Positions 48,817 through 58,506 of a stretch of DNA of 64,000 bases are shown in pieces. A model generated the notes under the pieces. The model was not told the DNA's origin. It saw nothing but the letters and a program-made list of their open reading frames with translations, and ran no database searches. The translations under genes were made by a program, and so were the position numbers. The stretch's first letter is position 1. Each line of letters starts with the position of its first letter. This DNA is from Nigerium sp. (GTDB lineage Bacteria; Actinomycetota; Actinomycetes; Propionibacteriales; Propionibacteriaceae): assembly GCA_016711325.1 (NCBI GenBank), contig JADJTH010000008.1, positions 682,001-746,000 of the forward strand, written 5' to 3'.

Positions 48817-49281
48817 TCACTCGTCTTCGGGATCTCCCGGCGCAACATCCGCGCCTTCTTCGGAATCGGACGCCGCCAGCCGCGCGGCGGCGGCGGACAG
48901 AACGGCATTCAGAAACGCCGGGGAGTCGGGCGTCGAGAGCTTGGCCGCCAGGTCGACGGCCTCCTTGATGGCCACGGGCGCCGGCGTGTCCGTGTGCGCG
49001 ATCTCGAACAGCGCGATGCGCGCAAGGTTGCGGTCGATGCGGGCGAGCCGATCGAAGGCCCAGCCGCCGGTCAGGCTGGCGGCCAGCACGGCATCCAAGG
49101 CCGAGCCGTGCTCGGCCACGCCGTTGACCAGCTCGATCGTGAACGGGCGCACCGGCGCGAGGGCGATCCGGTCGGCGAGCGTCTCGGCGAGCGACCGCTC
49201 CCGCAGCTCGCTCTCGTAGGCGATGTCGAGCGCGCCCTTGCGCGCCTTCGTCCGCGTCGCGTTGTCGCGGTGCTGGGTCAC
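48817..49281 (-). CDS. nusB: transcription antitermination factor NusB
   Basis: A 154-residue helical protein joins NusE (S10) on the BoxA RNA of rRNA operons. The NusB pattern is seen in [30 protein letters not shown] and [28 protein letters not shown] 49281 overlaps the efp stop. The acidic tail (about 135-154) is extended. It lies directly upstream of carA. Confidence 0.94.
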   Translation of the reverse strand: MTQHRDNATRTKARKGALDIAYESELRERSLAETLADRIALAPVRPFTIELVNGVAEHGSALDAVLAASLTGGWAFDRLARIDRNLARIALFEIAHTDTPAPVAIKEAVDLAAKLSTPDSPAFLNAVLSAAAARLAASDSEEGADVAPGDPEDE

Positions 49282-49847
49282 CCGTTGACCCGGCCGAGGT
49301 AGCCGCCATCGCGGGTGTCGACCTTGACCTTGGTGCCCTGCTCGATGAACAGCGGCACCTGGATCTGCTTGCCGGTCTCCAGCGTGGCGGGCTTCGTGCC
49401 CGCCGAGCTGCGGTCGCCCTGCAGGCCGGGTTCGGTGTAGGTGACCACCAGTTCGACCGAGGCCGGCAGGTCGATGTAGAGCGGGTTGCCGTCGTGCGTC
49501 GCGACGGTGGCCAGCTGGTTCTCCAGCATGTAGTCGGCCGCGTCGCCCACCGTGGCGTCGGGGATGTTCAGCTGGTCGTAGGTGGAGGTGTCCATGAAGA
49601 CGTAGGAATCGCCGTCCTGGTACAGGTATTGCATTTCGCGGCGGTCGACGTTGGCGCTCTCGACCTTCGTGTCGGAGTTGAACGTCTTGTCGACGACCTT
49701 GCCGGTCAGCACGTGCTTGAGCTTGCTGCGGACGACGGTGTTGCCCTTGCCCGGCTTGTGGTGTTGGAACCAGGTGACCTGCCACAGCTGACCGTCGAGG
49801 TCGAGCACGGTGCCGTTCTTGAGGTCGTTGGTCGAGATCGTGGGCAT
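49278..49847 (-). CDS. efp: translation elongation factor P
   Basis: The 189-residue factor relieves ribosome stalling on proline stretches. Three beta domains are visible: KOW-like domain I with the tip loop [12 protein letters not shown] (modifiable Lys in PGKGN), then OB domains II and III. GGAAGGAT precedes ATG 49847. A TAAGGT hexamer at 49887-49882 could be its -10, giving a short leader. Confidence 0.97.
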   Translation of the reverse strand: MPTISTNDLKNGTVLDLDGQLWQVTWFQHHKPGKGNTVVRSKLKHVLTGKVVDKTFNSDTKVESANVDRREMQYLYQDGDSYVFMDTSTYDQLNIPDATVGDAADYMLENQLATVATHDGNPLYIDLPASVELVVTYTEPGLQGDRSSAGTKPATLETGKQIQVPLFIEQGTKVKVDTRDGGYLGRVNG

Positions 49848-49947
49848 GGTGATCCTTCCGGCGTCGCGTATCCAACGGGATACCTTACCGGGTGGCTGCG
49901 CATGATTGTGCATCGCGTCCGTACGGCGGCACCGGCCGCCTGCGGCG

Positions 49948-50643
49948 CTACGTGAGCGTCGGCGGGCTCGCGGGGCGTACCTCACCGAGCCGGCGGCCCT
50001 TCACGTCCTCGATCAACCGCTGGCGAGCCTCGGCGTGCGGCACGCTGATCTCGGTCATCGCGTCCGCCATCGCGTCGTGTCCCGCCGAGCGCAACCCGTC
50101 GATGGCGCCGCGGACATCGTCCGGCGTCCGGTTCTGGTTCAGCTTGGCCTTCGCCTCGATGCGGCCGATCGGCAGCTCGATACCGACGATGGCACGCAGC
50201 ATGCGGGCCGTCGCGTCGTCGGCGACACGACGGGAGTCGTAGCCGAACCGGTCCGATAGCTCCCAGACCGCCTCGCGCAGCCAGTCGGGGTCGTCGTGGA
50301 TGATCAGCGGCCCATAGGCGTGCACGGTGACGTAGTTCCACGTCGGTACGCCCGGGGCATCCGCGTTCGAGGCGTACCAGTCGGCGTGGACGTAGGCGTC
50401 CGGGCCCGACAGGATCGCCAGCGCGTCACCCAGGTAGGGCTCTCTCCAGACCGGATTCACGCGCGTCACGTGCAGGATCAGCGAGCCGAGACCCGCCGGC
50501 GGACCGTCCGGGCGCCAGACGACGGGCAGCAGAGTGGCGACCGGACCGTGCTCGTGGGCGGTCACCAACTGCGCCGTGTCTGCAGACGCGAGCAGCGCGC
50601 GCATCCGGTCGTCGTCCAGGGCGAAGTGGCGCGGCGTGTACAT
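49948..50643 (-). CDS. PaiB-like FMN-binding regulator-family protein
   Basis: This 231-residue protein of the PaiB family has the split-barrel flavin fold (begins [14 protein letters not shown]) with [23 protein letters not shown]-like [10 protein letters not shown] and the C-terminal [19 protein letters not shown] motif characteristic of the family. PaiB was first named as a negative transcriptional regulator in Bacillus, but many members look like flavin or heme enzymes, so the role is open. It sits between aroB and efp on the same strand, where other actinobacteria usually have a peptidase or nothing. Confidence 0.88.
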   Translation of the reverse strand: MYTPRHFALDDDRMRALLASADTAQLVTAHEHGPVATLLPVVWRPDGPPAGLGSLILHVTRVNPVWREPYLGDALAILSGPDAYVHADWYASNADAPGVPTWNYVTVHAYGPLIIHDDPDWLREAVWELSDRFGYDSRRVADDATARMLRAIVGIELPIGRIEAKAKLNQNRTPDDVRGAIDGLRSAGHDAMADAMTEISVPHAEARQRLIEDVKGRRLGEVRPASPPTLT

Positions 50644-50649
50644 GTCTGC

Positions 50650-51732
50650 TCAGTCCTCGCTCAGTTCCTCATAGGTGGTGCGCAGCAGGCCTTCGTCGGG
50701 CGCCTCGGCGATGAACGGGACGCCCACGGCGTCCAGGAGCACGAAGCGCAGACTGCCACCGCGGGTCTTCTTGTCGAGGTTCATGGTCGCGCGCAGGTCG
50801 TCCCAGGCGCCCGGAACGTAGCGGATGGGCAGGCCGACCGAGGAAAAGATCGTCCGGTGCCGCGCCACGAATGCGTCGTCGGCGTGCCCGAGGTTGCGGC
50901 TCAGCAGTGCCGCGAAGACCGCCCCGATGCTCACCGCGTGGCCGTGGCGCATCGTGTAGCGCTCGCGGCGCTCGACGGCGTGCCCGAGCGTATGGCCGTA
51001 ATTGAGCAGCTCGCGTCCGAGCGCGCCGGTCGTGCTGGTGCGCTCGCGCAGGTCGCCGGCGACCACGGACGCCTTGACCTCCATCGACCGCACGACGGCG
51101 TCGTGCAGGGCGGGGCCCGCCGGGTCGAGCATGGCCGCAGGGTCGTCTTCGAAGAGCTCGAGGGTGCGCGGGTCGGCGATGAAGCCGTGCTTGATCATCT
51201 CGGCGAAGCCGCCGCGCAGGTCGTCGACGGGAAGCGTGGCCAGGAAGTCCAGATCGGCCAGGACCGCGACCGGCTCCCAGAACGCGCCCACCAGGTTCTT
51301 GCCCGCGGGCAGGTTGATGCCGGTCTTGCCGCCGACCGCGGCGTCCACCATCGCCAGCAGGGTCGTGGGCACCGACACGTACCGGACGCCGCGCAACCAG
51401 CTCGCCGCCACGAAGCCCGCGAGATCGGTCGTGGCGCCGCCGCCGAGTCCGACGACGGCGTCCGAGCGGGTGAACCCGTCGGCGGCCAGCAGATTCCAGC
51501 AGTCCGCGAGGACGCCGGGGGTCTTGGCGCTCTCGGCGTCCGGCACGGGCAGGAACGTGACCGCGGCGTCGAGCGTGCCGGCCATCGCGCGCGCGTGCTC
51601 GGTGAGGACGTCCGGGTGCACGATCGCGACCCGCGCGCAGCCCCTGACGAGTTCGGCGAGCCGGTGCCGGGCGCCCGCGCCCACGACCACGTCGTAGGGC
51701 TGTGCCGTGGCGACCCGCACCGTGGTGGTCAC
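50650..51732 (-). CDS. aroB: 3-dehydroquinate synthase
   Basis: The 360-residue enzyme is the second step of the shikimate pathway. It has an NAD-binding N-terminal fold with VVGLGGGATTDLAGFVAA, metal ligands in GGFAEMIKHGFI and LLNYGHTLGHAVE (His pair), and a helical C-terminus with NLDKKTRGGSLRFVLL. GTG 51732 forms a GTGA overlap with aroK. Confidence 0.96.
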   Translation of the reverse strand: MTTTVRVATAQPYDVVVGAGARHRLAELVRGCARVAIVHPDVLTEHARAMAGTLDAAVTFLPVPDAESAKTPGVLADCWNLLAADGFTRSDAVVGLGGGATTDLAGFVAASWLRGVRYVSVPTTLLAMVDAAVGGKTGINLPAGKNLVGAFWEPVAVLADLDFLATLPVDDLRGGFAEMIKHGFIADPRTLELFEDDPAAMLDPAGPALHDAVVRSMEVKASVVAGDLRERTSTTGALGRELLNYGHTLGHAVERRERYTMRHGHAVSIGAVFAALLSRNLGHADDAFVARHRTIFSSVGLPIRYVPGAWDDLRATMNLDKKTRGGSLRFVLLDAVGVPFIAEAPDEGLLRTTYEELSED

Positions 51733-52238
51733 GCGCGCTGTCCCCACGCGAGCAGGCCGAGGATCTCGGTGACGACCTCGCCGGGCGTGCGGCCGCTGGT
51801 GGCGACCGTGTGACGCGCCGCCGCCCGGTAGAACGGCGTGCGCTTCTCGATCAGCGCCGCGAGCGTCGCCTCGACCTCGCCGTGCAGCAGCGGTCGGGAC
51901 GAATCCGCGCCCACCCGCCCGACGGCGTTCGCGAGATCGACCTGCAGCCAGAAGGTGTCCAGGCCCGCCAGTGCCTCGACGATGTCCGGGTTCATCGGCG
52001 CACCGCCGCCGAGGCTGACCACGCCGGGGCCGTTCAGCAATTCGAGTGTGATGTCGTGTTCGAGAGCCCGGAAGGCGGGCTCGCCGTCGGCCACGAAGAT
52101 CTCGCGGATCCGCCGGCCCTGGCGGCGCTCGATCTCGGCGTCCACGTCGACGAAGTCGACCTTCAAGCGTCGCGCGAGCAGGCCGCCCACCGTGGTCTTG
52201 CCACTGGCGGGGGCGCCGATCAGGGCGACGGTCGTCAT
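51729..52238 (-). CDS. aroK: shikimate kinase
   Basis: A 169-residue enzyme phosphorylates shikimate. P-loop [19 protein letters not shown] (about 7), [18 protein letters not shown] for shikimate binding, [10 protein letters not shown] and a lid arginine in SSRPLLHGE. Its ATG overlaps the aroC stop by four bases. Confidence 0.95.
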   Translation of the reverse strand: MTTVALIGAPASGKTTVGGLLARRLKVDFVDVDAEIERRQGRRIREIFVADGEPAFRALEHDITLELLNGPGVVSLGGGAPMNPDIVEALAGLDTFWLQVDLANAVGRVGADSSRPLLHGEVEATLAALIEKRTPFYRAAARHTVATSGRTPGEVVTEILGLLAWGQRA

Positions 52239-53422
52239 CCGAGCTTCCTCTGCGCCAGGCGCGCCAGGTAGGCCCGATGGTTGCGGCTGGTCTCGGCGAG
52301 CGAGTCGCCGCCGAACTTCTCGAGCACCAGCTCGGCCAGCACCAGGGCGACCATGGCCTCGGCCACCACGCCGGCCGCCGGCACGGCGCACACGTCGGAG
52401 CGCTGGTGGTGGGCCTGGGCGGTCTCCATGGAGGCGACGTCCACCGTGCGCAGCGCCCGCGGCACCGTCGCGATCGGCTTCATCGCGGCGCGCACGCGCA
52501 CCACCTCTCCGTTGCTTATGCCGCCCTCGGTGCCGCCCGACCGGTTCGAGACGCGCGCGATGCGCCCCCCGGTCAGCACCATCTCGTCGTGCGCGAGGGA
52601 CCCGCGGGTGCGGGCCAGCTGGAAGCCGTCGCCGACCTCGACGCCCTTGATCGCCTGGATCCCCATCAGCGCGCCCGCCAGGCGGGCGTCCAGGCGACGA
52701 TCGCCCTGGCTGTGCGAGCCCAGCCCGGCCGGTACCCCGGTCACGACGACTTCGACGACGCCGCCGATGGTGTCGCCCTCGGCCTTGGCCGCCTCGATCT
52801 CGGCCAGCATGCGCGCCGACGAGCCGGCGTCGAAGCAGCGGACGGGGTCGGCGTCGATCGCGTCGCGGTCGTCGAACGTCGGCAGCAGCACCGACGAGGT
52901 CGCCACGGGACCGATCTCGACCACGTGGCTCACCAGCCGGATGCCGCAGGCCTGGTCGAGGAAGTTGGACGCCACGCGGCCCAGGGCGACGCGCGCCGCG
53001 GTCTCACGCGCGGACGCGCGCTCCAGGATCGGGCGCGCCTCGTCCCAGTCGTACTTCTGCATGCCGGCCAGGTCGGCGTGCCCCGGTCGCGGACGGGTCA
53101 GTGCGGCGTTGCGGGCCTGCGCGGCCAGCACGCCGGCATCGACCGGATCGGGGGCCATGACCGTCTCCCACTTCGGCCACTCGCTGTTGCCGATCAGGAT
53201 CGCCAGGGGCGAGCCCAGCGTCTCGCCGTGCCGGACACCGGTCAGCAGGGTGACCTCGTCGGCCTCGAACTTCATCCGCGCACCGCGGCCGACGCCCAGC
53301 CGCCGGCGGCGAAGGGCGTCCGCGATCTCGGTGGAGTCGACGGCGACGTGGGCGGGGATGCCCTCGATCGTCGCCACCAGGGCGCGACCGTGAGACTCCC
53401 CTGCCGTGAGGTAACGCAGCAT
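52235..53422 (-). CDS. aroC: chorismate synthase
   Basis: The 395-residue FMN-dependent enzyme closes the shikimate pathway. It begins [21 protein letters not shown] and has [35 protein letters not shown] and [19 protein letters not shown]. All conserved basic residues of the family appear intact. It heads the aroC-aroK-aroB unit; aroE is not adjacent, and a 65-base gap separates it from mltG upstream. Confidence 0.97.
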   Translation of the reverse strand: MLRYLTAGESHGRALVATIEGIPAHVAVDSTEIADALRRRRLGVGRGARMKFEADEVTLLTGVRHGETLGSPLAILIGNSEWPKWETVMAPDPVDAGVLAAQARNAALTRPRPGHADLAGMQKYDWDEARPILERASARETAARVALGRVASNFLDQACGIRLVSHVVEIGPVATSSVLLPTFDDRDAIDADPVRCFDAGSSARMLAEIEAAKAEGDTIGGVVEVVVTGVPAGLGSHSQGDRRLDARLAGALMGIQAIKGVEVGDGFQLARTRGSLAHDEMVLTGGRIARVSNRSGGTEGGISNGEVVRVRAAMKPIATVPRALRTVDVASMETAQAHHQRSDVCAVPAAGVVAEAMVALVLAELVLEKFGGDSLAETSRNHRAYLARLAQRKLG

Positions 53423-53487
53423 TGGTGCAGTCTCCCACTACTCCGCGGGCCGCCGGGCGCGTCCGCCGTTTGTGAAACCGGTGCCGA

Positions 53488-54639
53488 TCAGCACTTGTCG
53501 AAGGTCTTGCAGAACTCCTGCAGTCTCGCGACCGAGCGCAGGTGGCCGGCGTAGTCGGCGTTGAACTCGGTCTCGCCGGTGTCGAGGTTCACGGTGGCGA
53601 AGTACAGCCAGTTGCCCTCGGCCGGTGACACCGCCGCCTCCATCGCGCTGCGCGACGGCGACGAGATCGGCCCGGGGGGCAGCTTGCCGGCCGTCGACGG
53701 GTGATAGGTGTTGTACGGCGAGTCGATCGCCCGCTCCGACTCCTTCGTCAACGTCCGGCCGGTGATGTTGTTCGCGTAGGCGACCGAGGCGTCCGACTGC
53801 ATCGGCATGCCGGCGGCCATCCGGTTGTAGAACACCCGGGCCACCTTCGCGCGGTCGTCGGCGCCGTTGGCCTCGCGCTCGACCAGGCTCGCCATGATCA
53901 GCGCCGTGTACGGATCCTTGGCCGGCGATGCGGCCGCGCGCCGCTCGAACTCGATCTCGGAGGCGACCGTCTTGAAGTGCGACACGGTCATCGTCATCAC
54001 GCCGACCGCCGTGGGCGTCGCCGGGATCTCGTAGGTATCGGGGAAGATGAATCCCTCGGGATTGTTCTTCGACCAGGCGGGCAGGCCCAGCGGCGTCGGG
54101 TCGTCGACCAGGGCGTTGAAGTCCTCCTTGGGCAGGCGGGTCTGCTCGGCCATGGACGCGGTCGCCTCCGAGAGGCGTTGTCCTTCGCGCAACTGGATCA
54201 TGTTGCGCACGATGTAGGTGGGGTCGAGCAGCCGCTCGAACGCCGCCGCCGCCGAGATCTCCGTCCGCATCCGGTAGTTGCCCGCCTGGATCGTCGCCGC
54301 CTCCTCGGGACGCGACTGCGCGTAGCGCCGGAACGTCTCACCCGACTTGACCACCACGGATTCCTCGAGGATCTGGCCGATCTGTCGCATCGACGATCCG
54401 CGGGGGATCTCGACCTGGATGTCCTCGACGCCCGCCCCGATGAAGTCCTCCTTCGTGCGGAAATCGATCAGTGCGTTCCAGGCGCGGCCACCGAAGATCC
54501 AGATGCCGCCCACGATGACGGTCAGGGCGACGGCGACCGCGACCCAGCCCTTGGTGCGATAGCGCACCTCGTCCATGTCCCACTGACCCGTCTCAGGGTC
54601 GCGTAGGCGGTCCCGTTGCCGGCGGCGGGGCTTGCTCAT
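53488..54639 (-). CDS. mltG: endolytic murein transglycosylase MltG
   Basis: A 383-residue membrane-anchored enzyme that cuts nascent glycan strands. A basic cytoplasmic start (1-30) and one helix (about 32-52) precede the YceG catalytic region with FPDTYEIP, SLVEREA (catalytic Glu, in LIMASLVEREANG), QSDASVAYA and SPYNTYHPSTAGKLPPGPISSPS. ATG 54639 overlaps the ruvX stop by one base. Confidence 0.95.
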   Translation of the reverse strand: MSKPRRRQRDRLRDPETGQWDMDEVRYRTKGWVAVAVALTVIVGGIWIFGGRAWNALIDFRTKEDFIGAGVEDIQVEIPRGSSMRQIGQILEESVVVKSGETFRRYAQSRPEEAATIQAGNYRMRTEISAAAAFERLLDPTYIVRNMIQLREGQRLSEATASMAEQTRLPKEDFNALVDDPTPLGLPAWSKNNPEGFIFPDTYEIPATPTAVGVMTMTVSHFKTVASEIEFERRAAASPAKDPYTALIMASLVEREANGADDRAKVARVFYNRMAAGMPMQSDASVAYANNITGRTLTKESERAIDSPYNTYHPSTAGKLPPGPISSPSRSAMEAAVSPAEGNWLYFATVNLDTGETEFNADYAGHLRSVARLQEFCKTFDKC

Positions 54640-55124
54640 CACTGCCTGGTCCTTCCGTCGATGCGCTCGCCCGCGCGGGCGCCAGTGTGGCGCTCGGCGT
54701 CGAGTGCATGGTCCAAGATTGCCACGGCGGCGACCTGATCGATCACACCGCGCTGCGACCTGGCCGTGCGGCCGGCCTCGTGGAGCTGTCGGGTCGCCGT
54801 GACCGTGGTCATGCGCTCGTCGACCACACGGACCTCCAGGCCCGGGAAGCACGCGGCGAGCCATCGGCCCTCGCCGCGTGCCATCGCCGCGGAAGCACCC
54901 TCTCCGCCCTTGAGGTGGCGGGGCAAACCGAGATAGGCCACGACCGGCTCGTACTCGGTCACGATCGCCGTCAGACGCCTGAGAACCAGCGCCCGATCGC
55001 CGGCGGGGCTGATCGTCTCGACCGGGTAGGCAAGCAGGCCGGCCGAATCGCACGCGGCCACGCCGATGCGGGCCCTGCCCCAGTCGATGCCGAGGCGGAC
55101 ACCGCGCAGTTCGTCGACCGTCAC
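54639..55124 (-). CDS. ruvX: YqgF/RuvX-type RNase H-fold nuclease
   Basis: A 161-residue protein with the YqgF fold: LGIDWGRARIGVAACD, LGLPRHLKGGEG, VVDERMTTVTATRQL and the final acidic site IDQVAAVAILDHAL. It acts in pre-16S rRNA maturation or as a Holliday-junction-type nuclease. GTG 55124 overlaps the alaS stop. Confidence 0.94.
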   Translation of the reverse strand: MTVDELRGVRLGIDWGRARIGVAACDSAGLLAYPVETISPAGDRALVLRRLTAIVTEYEPVVAYLGLPRHLKGGEGASAAMARGEGRWLAACFPGLEVRVVDERMTTVTATRQLHEAGRTARSQRGVIDQVAAVAILDHALDAERHTGARAGERIDGRTRQ

Positions 55125-57796
55125 CGCGCGAGGGCGTCCTCGATCGCCACCAGCGCGGCTGCCGCGCCCGAGGCGTCCGACCCGCCACCCTGGGCGAGGT
55201 CGTCCTTGCCGCCGCCGCGTCCGCCGAGCAGCGGGGCCGCCGCACCCACGAGTGCGCCCGCCTTGGCTCCGCGGGCGCGGGCGGCCTCGGTGGTGGCGAC
55301 GATGACGACCGGCTTGGCGTCCCCGCCGATCAGGGCGACCACGCCGGGCTCCGAGCCAAGGCGTCCGCGCAGCTCCAGCGCAAGCGTGCGCAGATCGTTG
55401 CCGGTGACGCCGGGCAGCGCGCGGGCGATGAGCCGGTACCCCTCGACCGTACGCGCGCCGGCGACGAGTGCGCCGACGTCGCCGAGAAGCTGCTGGGTGC
55501 GCAGGGCCACGATCTCCTTCTCTGCGGCCTTGAGTTGACCGAGGAGCTTCTCGACGCGATCGACGAGCTGATCCGGGCGGGTCTTGAGGGTGTCGGCCAG
55601 CGTACCGACCAGGGCACGCTCGGCCGCGAAACGGTCGAATGCGTCGCCGCTGACGAGCGCCTCGACGCGGCGGATGCCCGCGCCGACGGAGCCCTCGCCG
55701 AGGAGGTTGACCAGGCCGATCTGCGCGGTCGAGCCGACGTGGGTGCCGCCGCACAGCTCGCGGCTCCACGCCCCGTTGAGCTCGACCATGCGCACCACGG
55801 CTCCGTACTTCTCGCCGAACATGGCCTGGGCACCCAGCGCCTTGGCCGCGTCGAGCGAGAGCTCACGGTCGGTGACCGCGAAGTTGTCGCGCACCGCCTG
55901 GTTGACGATGCCCTCCAACTCGGCCCTCTGCTCCACCGACAGGCCCGCGTGGGCGTTGAAGTCGAAGCGCAGATAGCCGGGCTTGTTGTACGAGCCCGCC
56001 TGGTGCGTGGTGCCGCCGAGCATCTGGCGCAACGCGGCGTTCACGATGTGCGTGGCGGTGTGTGCCTGGCAGGCGCCGAGGCGAGCGACGGCGTCCACCT
56101 CGGCGAGCACCTCGGCGCCGGCGACCAATTCGCCCTCGTTGACGAGCACCTTGTGCACGACCAGGCCTTGCACCGGGCGCTGCACGTCGAGCACGTCGAG
56201 TTGCAGGCCCGAAGCGGTGAAGGCGCCGGCGTCGGCGTCCTGGCCTCCGGCCTCGGCGTAGAAAGGCGTCTCGTCGAGCACGACCTCGACCACGTCGCCG
56301 GGGCGAGCCGCCGGCACCAACCGGCCGTCGCGGACGATGCCGCGCACCCGGCTCGGCAGGCTGAGATCGGTGAAGCCGAAGAACGGCGTCTCCCCCGCCG
56401 CGCGGAGCCCGCGGTACACCTCGGTGTCGACCGCGCCGCCCTTCTTGGCGCGCGCATCTGCCTTGGCTCGCGCGCGCTGCTCACCCATGAGGCGGCCGAA
56501 CTCCCCGCGGTCGACCTCGAGGCCGGCCTCAGCGGCCATCTCGAGCGTCAGGTCGATCGGGAAGCCGAACGTGTCGTGCAACTCGAACGCCTGGTGGCCG
56601 GGCAGTGTGGTGCTCCCCGACTGTTTGGCGGCGGCGACCGCGGTGTCGAAGATCTTCGTGCCCGAAGCGAGCGTGCGCCGGAAGGCGTCCTCTTCGGCGT
56701 AGGCAGAATCGCTGACGCGAAGCCACTGATCGGTGACCTCGGGGTAGGACTCCTCCATGAGCGCCTTCGAGATCGGCAACAGCGCCGGCAGCACCGGATC
56801 GGTGACGCCCAGCAGGCGCATGGCGCGGACGCTGCGGCGCACAAGGCGGCGCAGAACGTAGCCGCGACCCTCGTTTCCCGGCGTGACGCCGTCGGTCATC
56901 AGCATCAGGCCCGACCGCACGTGGTCGGCGACGACGCGCATCAGGATGTCGTCTGCGGTGGCGGCCCCGTAGCGCTTGCCGGAGAGTTCGGCGGCCTTAT
57001 CGATCACCGGGAAGATCTGGTCGATCTCGTACATGTTGTCTTTGCCCTGCATCAGGTAGGCCACGCGTTCGAGGCCCATGCCGGTGTCGATGCGCGGACG
57101 CGGCAGTGGACGCAGCACGTCGAAGTCGTCCTTCGCCCGGACGGCCGACAGCTCCTGCTGCATGAAGACGAGGTTCCAGATCTCCAGGAAGCGGTCCTCG
57201 TCGACGACCGGACCGCCGTCGGGGCCGTAGGCCGGGCCGCGGTCGATGTAGATCTCTGAGCACGGGCCGCCCGGGCCGGGGACGCCCATGTTCCAGTAGT
57301 TGTCCTTGAGGTCGCGGCGCTGGATTCGTTCGTCGGGCAGCCCGACGGCCCGCCACAGGTCGACGGCCTCGGCGTCCCCCTCGGGGAAGTCGGGGTGATG
57401 CCCCGGACCGAGCACGGTCACCCACACCGTCGCGGGGTCGAAACCCAACCCGCCGGACTCGAGCGACCCGGTCACCAGGTTCCAGGCGTGGGCGATCGCG
57501 CCTTCCTTGAAGTACCCGCGGAAGCTGAAGTTGCCGTTCATCTGGAAGAACGTGCCGTGGCGGGTCGTCTTGCCGACCTCCTCGATGTCGAGGGTGCGCA
57601 CGCACTTCTGGCAGCTGGTGGCCGTGTCGAACGGGGGCTCTTCCTGACCCGTGAAGTAGGCCTTGAACGGCACCATGCCCGCGTTCACGAACAGCAGCGT
57701 CGGATCGTTGTACACCAGAGAGGCTGAGGGCACCAGCGTGTGGCCGGCGCGGGTGAAGTGGTCCAAGAACCGACGCCGGATCTCAGCGGTCTTCAT
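55121..57796 (-). CDS. alaS: alanyl-tRNA synthetase
   Basis: The 891-residue enzyme includes the class II catalytic core (begins MKTAEIRRRFLDHFTRAGHT, with QKCVRTLDIEEVGKT and FFQMNGNFSFRGYFKEGAI), an editing domain with HTATHIVNAALR and CGGTHV, and the C-terminal C-Ala/DHHA1 domain (about 740-891). All zinc and editing residues are present. ATG 57796 overlaps the small membrane protein gene upstream. Confidence 0.98.
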   Translation of the reverse strand: MKTAEIRRRFLDHFTRAGHTLVPSASLVYNDPTLLFVNAGMVPFKAYFTGQEEPPFDTATSCQKCVRTLDIEEVGKTTRHGTFFQMNGNFSFRGYFKEGAIAHAWNLVTGSLESGGLGFDPATVWVTVLGPGHHPDFPEGDAEAVDLWRAVGLPDERIQRRDLKDNYWNMGVPGPGGPCSEIYIDRGPAYGPDGGPVVDEDRFLEIWNLVFMQQELSAVRAKDDFDVLRPLPRPRIDTGMGLERVAYLMQGKDNMYEIDQIFPVIDKAAELSGKRYGAATADDILMRVVADHVRSGLMLMTDGVTPGNEGRGYVLRRLVRRSVRAMRLLGVTDPVLPALLPISKALMEESYPEVTDQWLRVSDSAYAEEDAFRRTLASGTKIFDTAVAAAKQSGSTTLPGHQAFELHDTFGFPIDLTLEMAAEAGLEVDRGEFGRLMGEQRARAKADARAKKGGAVDTEVYRGLRAAGETPFFGFTDLSLPSRVRGIVRDGRLVPAARPGDVVEVVLDETPFYAEAGGQDADAGAFTASGLQLDVLDVQRPVQGLVVHKVLVNEGELVAGAEVLAEVDAVARLGACQAHTATHIVNAALRQMLGGTTHQAGSYNKPGYLRFDFNAHAGLSVEQRAELEGIVNQAVRDNFAVTDRELSLDAAKALGAQAMFGEKYGAVVRMVELNGAWSRELCGGTHVGSTAQIGLVNLLGEGSVGAGIRRVEALVSGDAFDRFAAERALVGTLADTLKTRPDQLVDRVEKLLGQLKAAEKEIVALRTQQLLGDVGALVAGARTVEGYRLIARALPGVTGNDLRTLALELRGRLGSEPGVVALIGGDAKPVVIVATTEAARARGAKAGALVGAAAPLLGGRGGGKDDLAQGGGSDASGAAAALVAIEDALAR

Positions 57797-58044
57797 TCGA
57801 GTTGTCCTCTTTCCTCACGGGTGAGCAGCGCCATCAACTCCGACTTCTTGGCCGTGCGCGCATGAGTGAACGTCTCGGCGAAGTCGGCGAGCCAGTCGCC
57901 GGTCTTCTGGGCGGTCTCCTCGACCTGGTGCTCGATCTGCTCGGCGATCCCGGACGGGGTGAGGCGCCGATAATACTGCCGCCCCTTCACGACCACGAAC
58001 GCGGACGCCGCGGCGCCCGCCACGAACCAGAAGGCGCGGCTCAC
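57793..58044 (-). CDS. small membrane-anchored protein upstream of alaS (DUF6167-like)
   Basis: The 83-residue protein starts at GTG 58044 with a GTGA overlap. A single N-terminal helix (about 5-20) is followed by VKGRQYYRRLTPSGIAEQIEH and a charged helical tail. This fits the short conserved actinobacterial protein found between the DUF948 gene and alaS (DUF6167); the function is unknown. Its strict placement in the operon suggests an envelope or translation-linked role. Confidence 0.8.
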   Translation of the reverse strand: MSRAFWFVAGAAASAFVVVKGRQYYRRLTPSGIAEQIEHQVEETAQKTGDWLADFAETFTHARTAKKSELMALLTREERGQLE

Positions 58045-58445
58045 CGCTTGCTCCCCTCGAACTTGGCGGCGATCGCGGTGCGCAGGGCATGCGACGTGGA
58101 CGCGACGGCGACGAGCGGGCGTCCGATGGCCGCGGTCATGATGGTGGAGACGGCTGCGGTGTTCTCGACCACGGTCGTCGCATGGCCGCTCACGCGCGCG
58201 ACGTCGGCGGTGACCTTCTCGACCTCGGCGGTGACGTCGCCGATCTTCGCGATCTCGGCGTTGGTCACCTCGACCGTTCCCTTGAGTTCGGTCAGGATCG
58301 GCGTCGTCTCGGTGCCGATGTCGCGTACCACCGTGGCCAATTCGTCCAGCACCGTGCCCAGCTTGAACAGCGGGATCGCGCACATGCCGACGAGCAGCAC
58401 GAACGCGATCGCCGCGATGAGTCCGGCGATGTCTCCGACAGTCAT
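58041..58445 (-). CDS. DUF948-domain membrane protein
   Basis: A 134-residue protein has one N-terminal membrane helix (about 6-26) and a long helical, Val/Thr-rich region (about 35-110) that can form a coiled coil, as in DUF948 proteins. The function is unknown; coiled-coil membrane tethering is the usual guess. TAGGCT seven bases before ATG 58445 gives a leaderless-type start. It opens the DUF948-DUF6167-alaS-ruvX-mltG run. Confidence 0.85.
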   Translation of the reverse strand: MTVGDIAGLIAAIAFVLLVGMCAIPLFKLGTVLDELATVVRDIGTETTPILTELKGTVEVTNAEIAKIGDVTAEVEKVTADVARVSGHATTVVENTAAVSTIMTAAIGRPLVAVASTSHALRTAIAAKFEGSKR

Positions 58446-58452
58446 GGCATCA

Positions 58453-58458
58453 AGCCTA
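58453..58458 (-). promoter_or_regulatory. -10 of a leaderless promoter for the alaS operon
   Basis: TAGGCT on the minus strand, seven bases before ATG 58445; identical hexamer and spacing to the fmt promoter. Confidence 0.55.
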
Positions 58459-58506
58459 GTGCAGACGGCGCCTCGAACCCCGGGACGATCCGGTACGGGC
58501 AGATCG

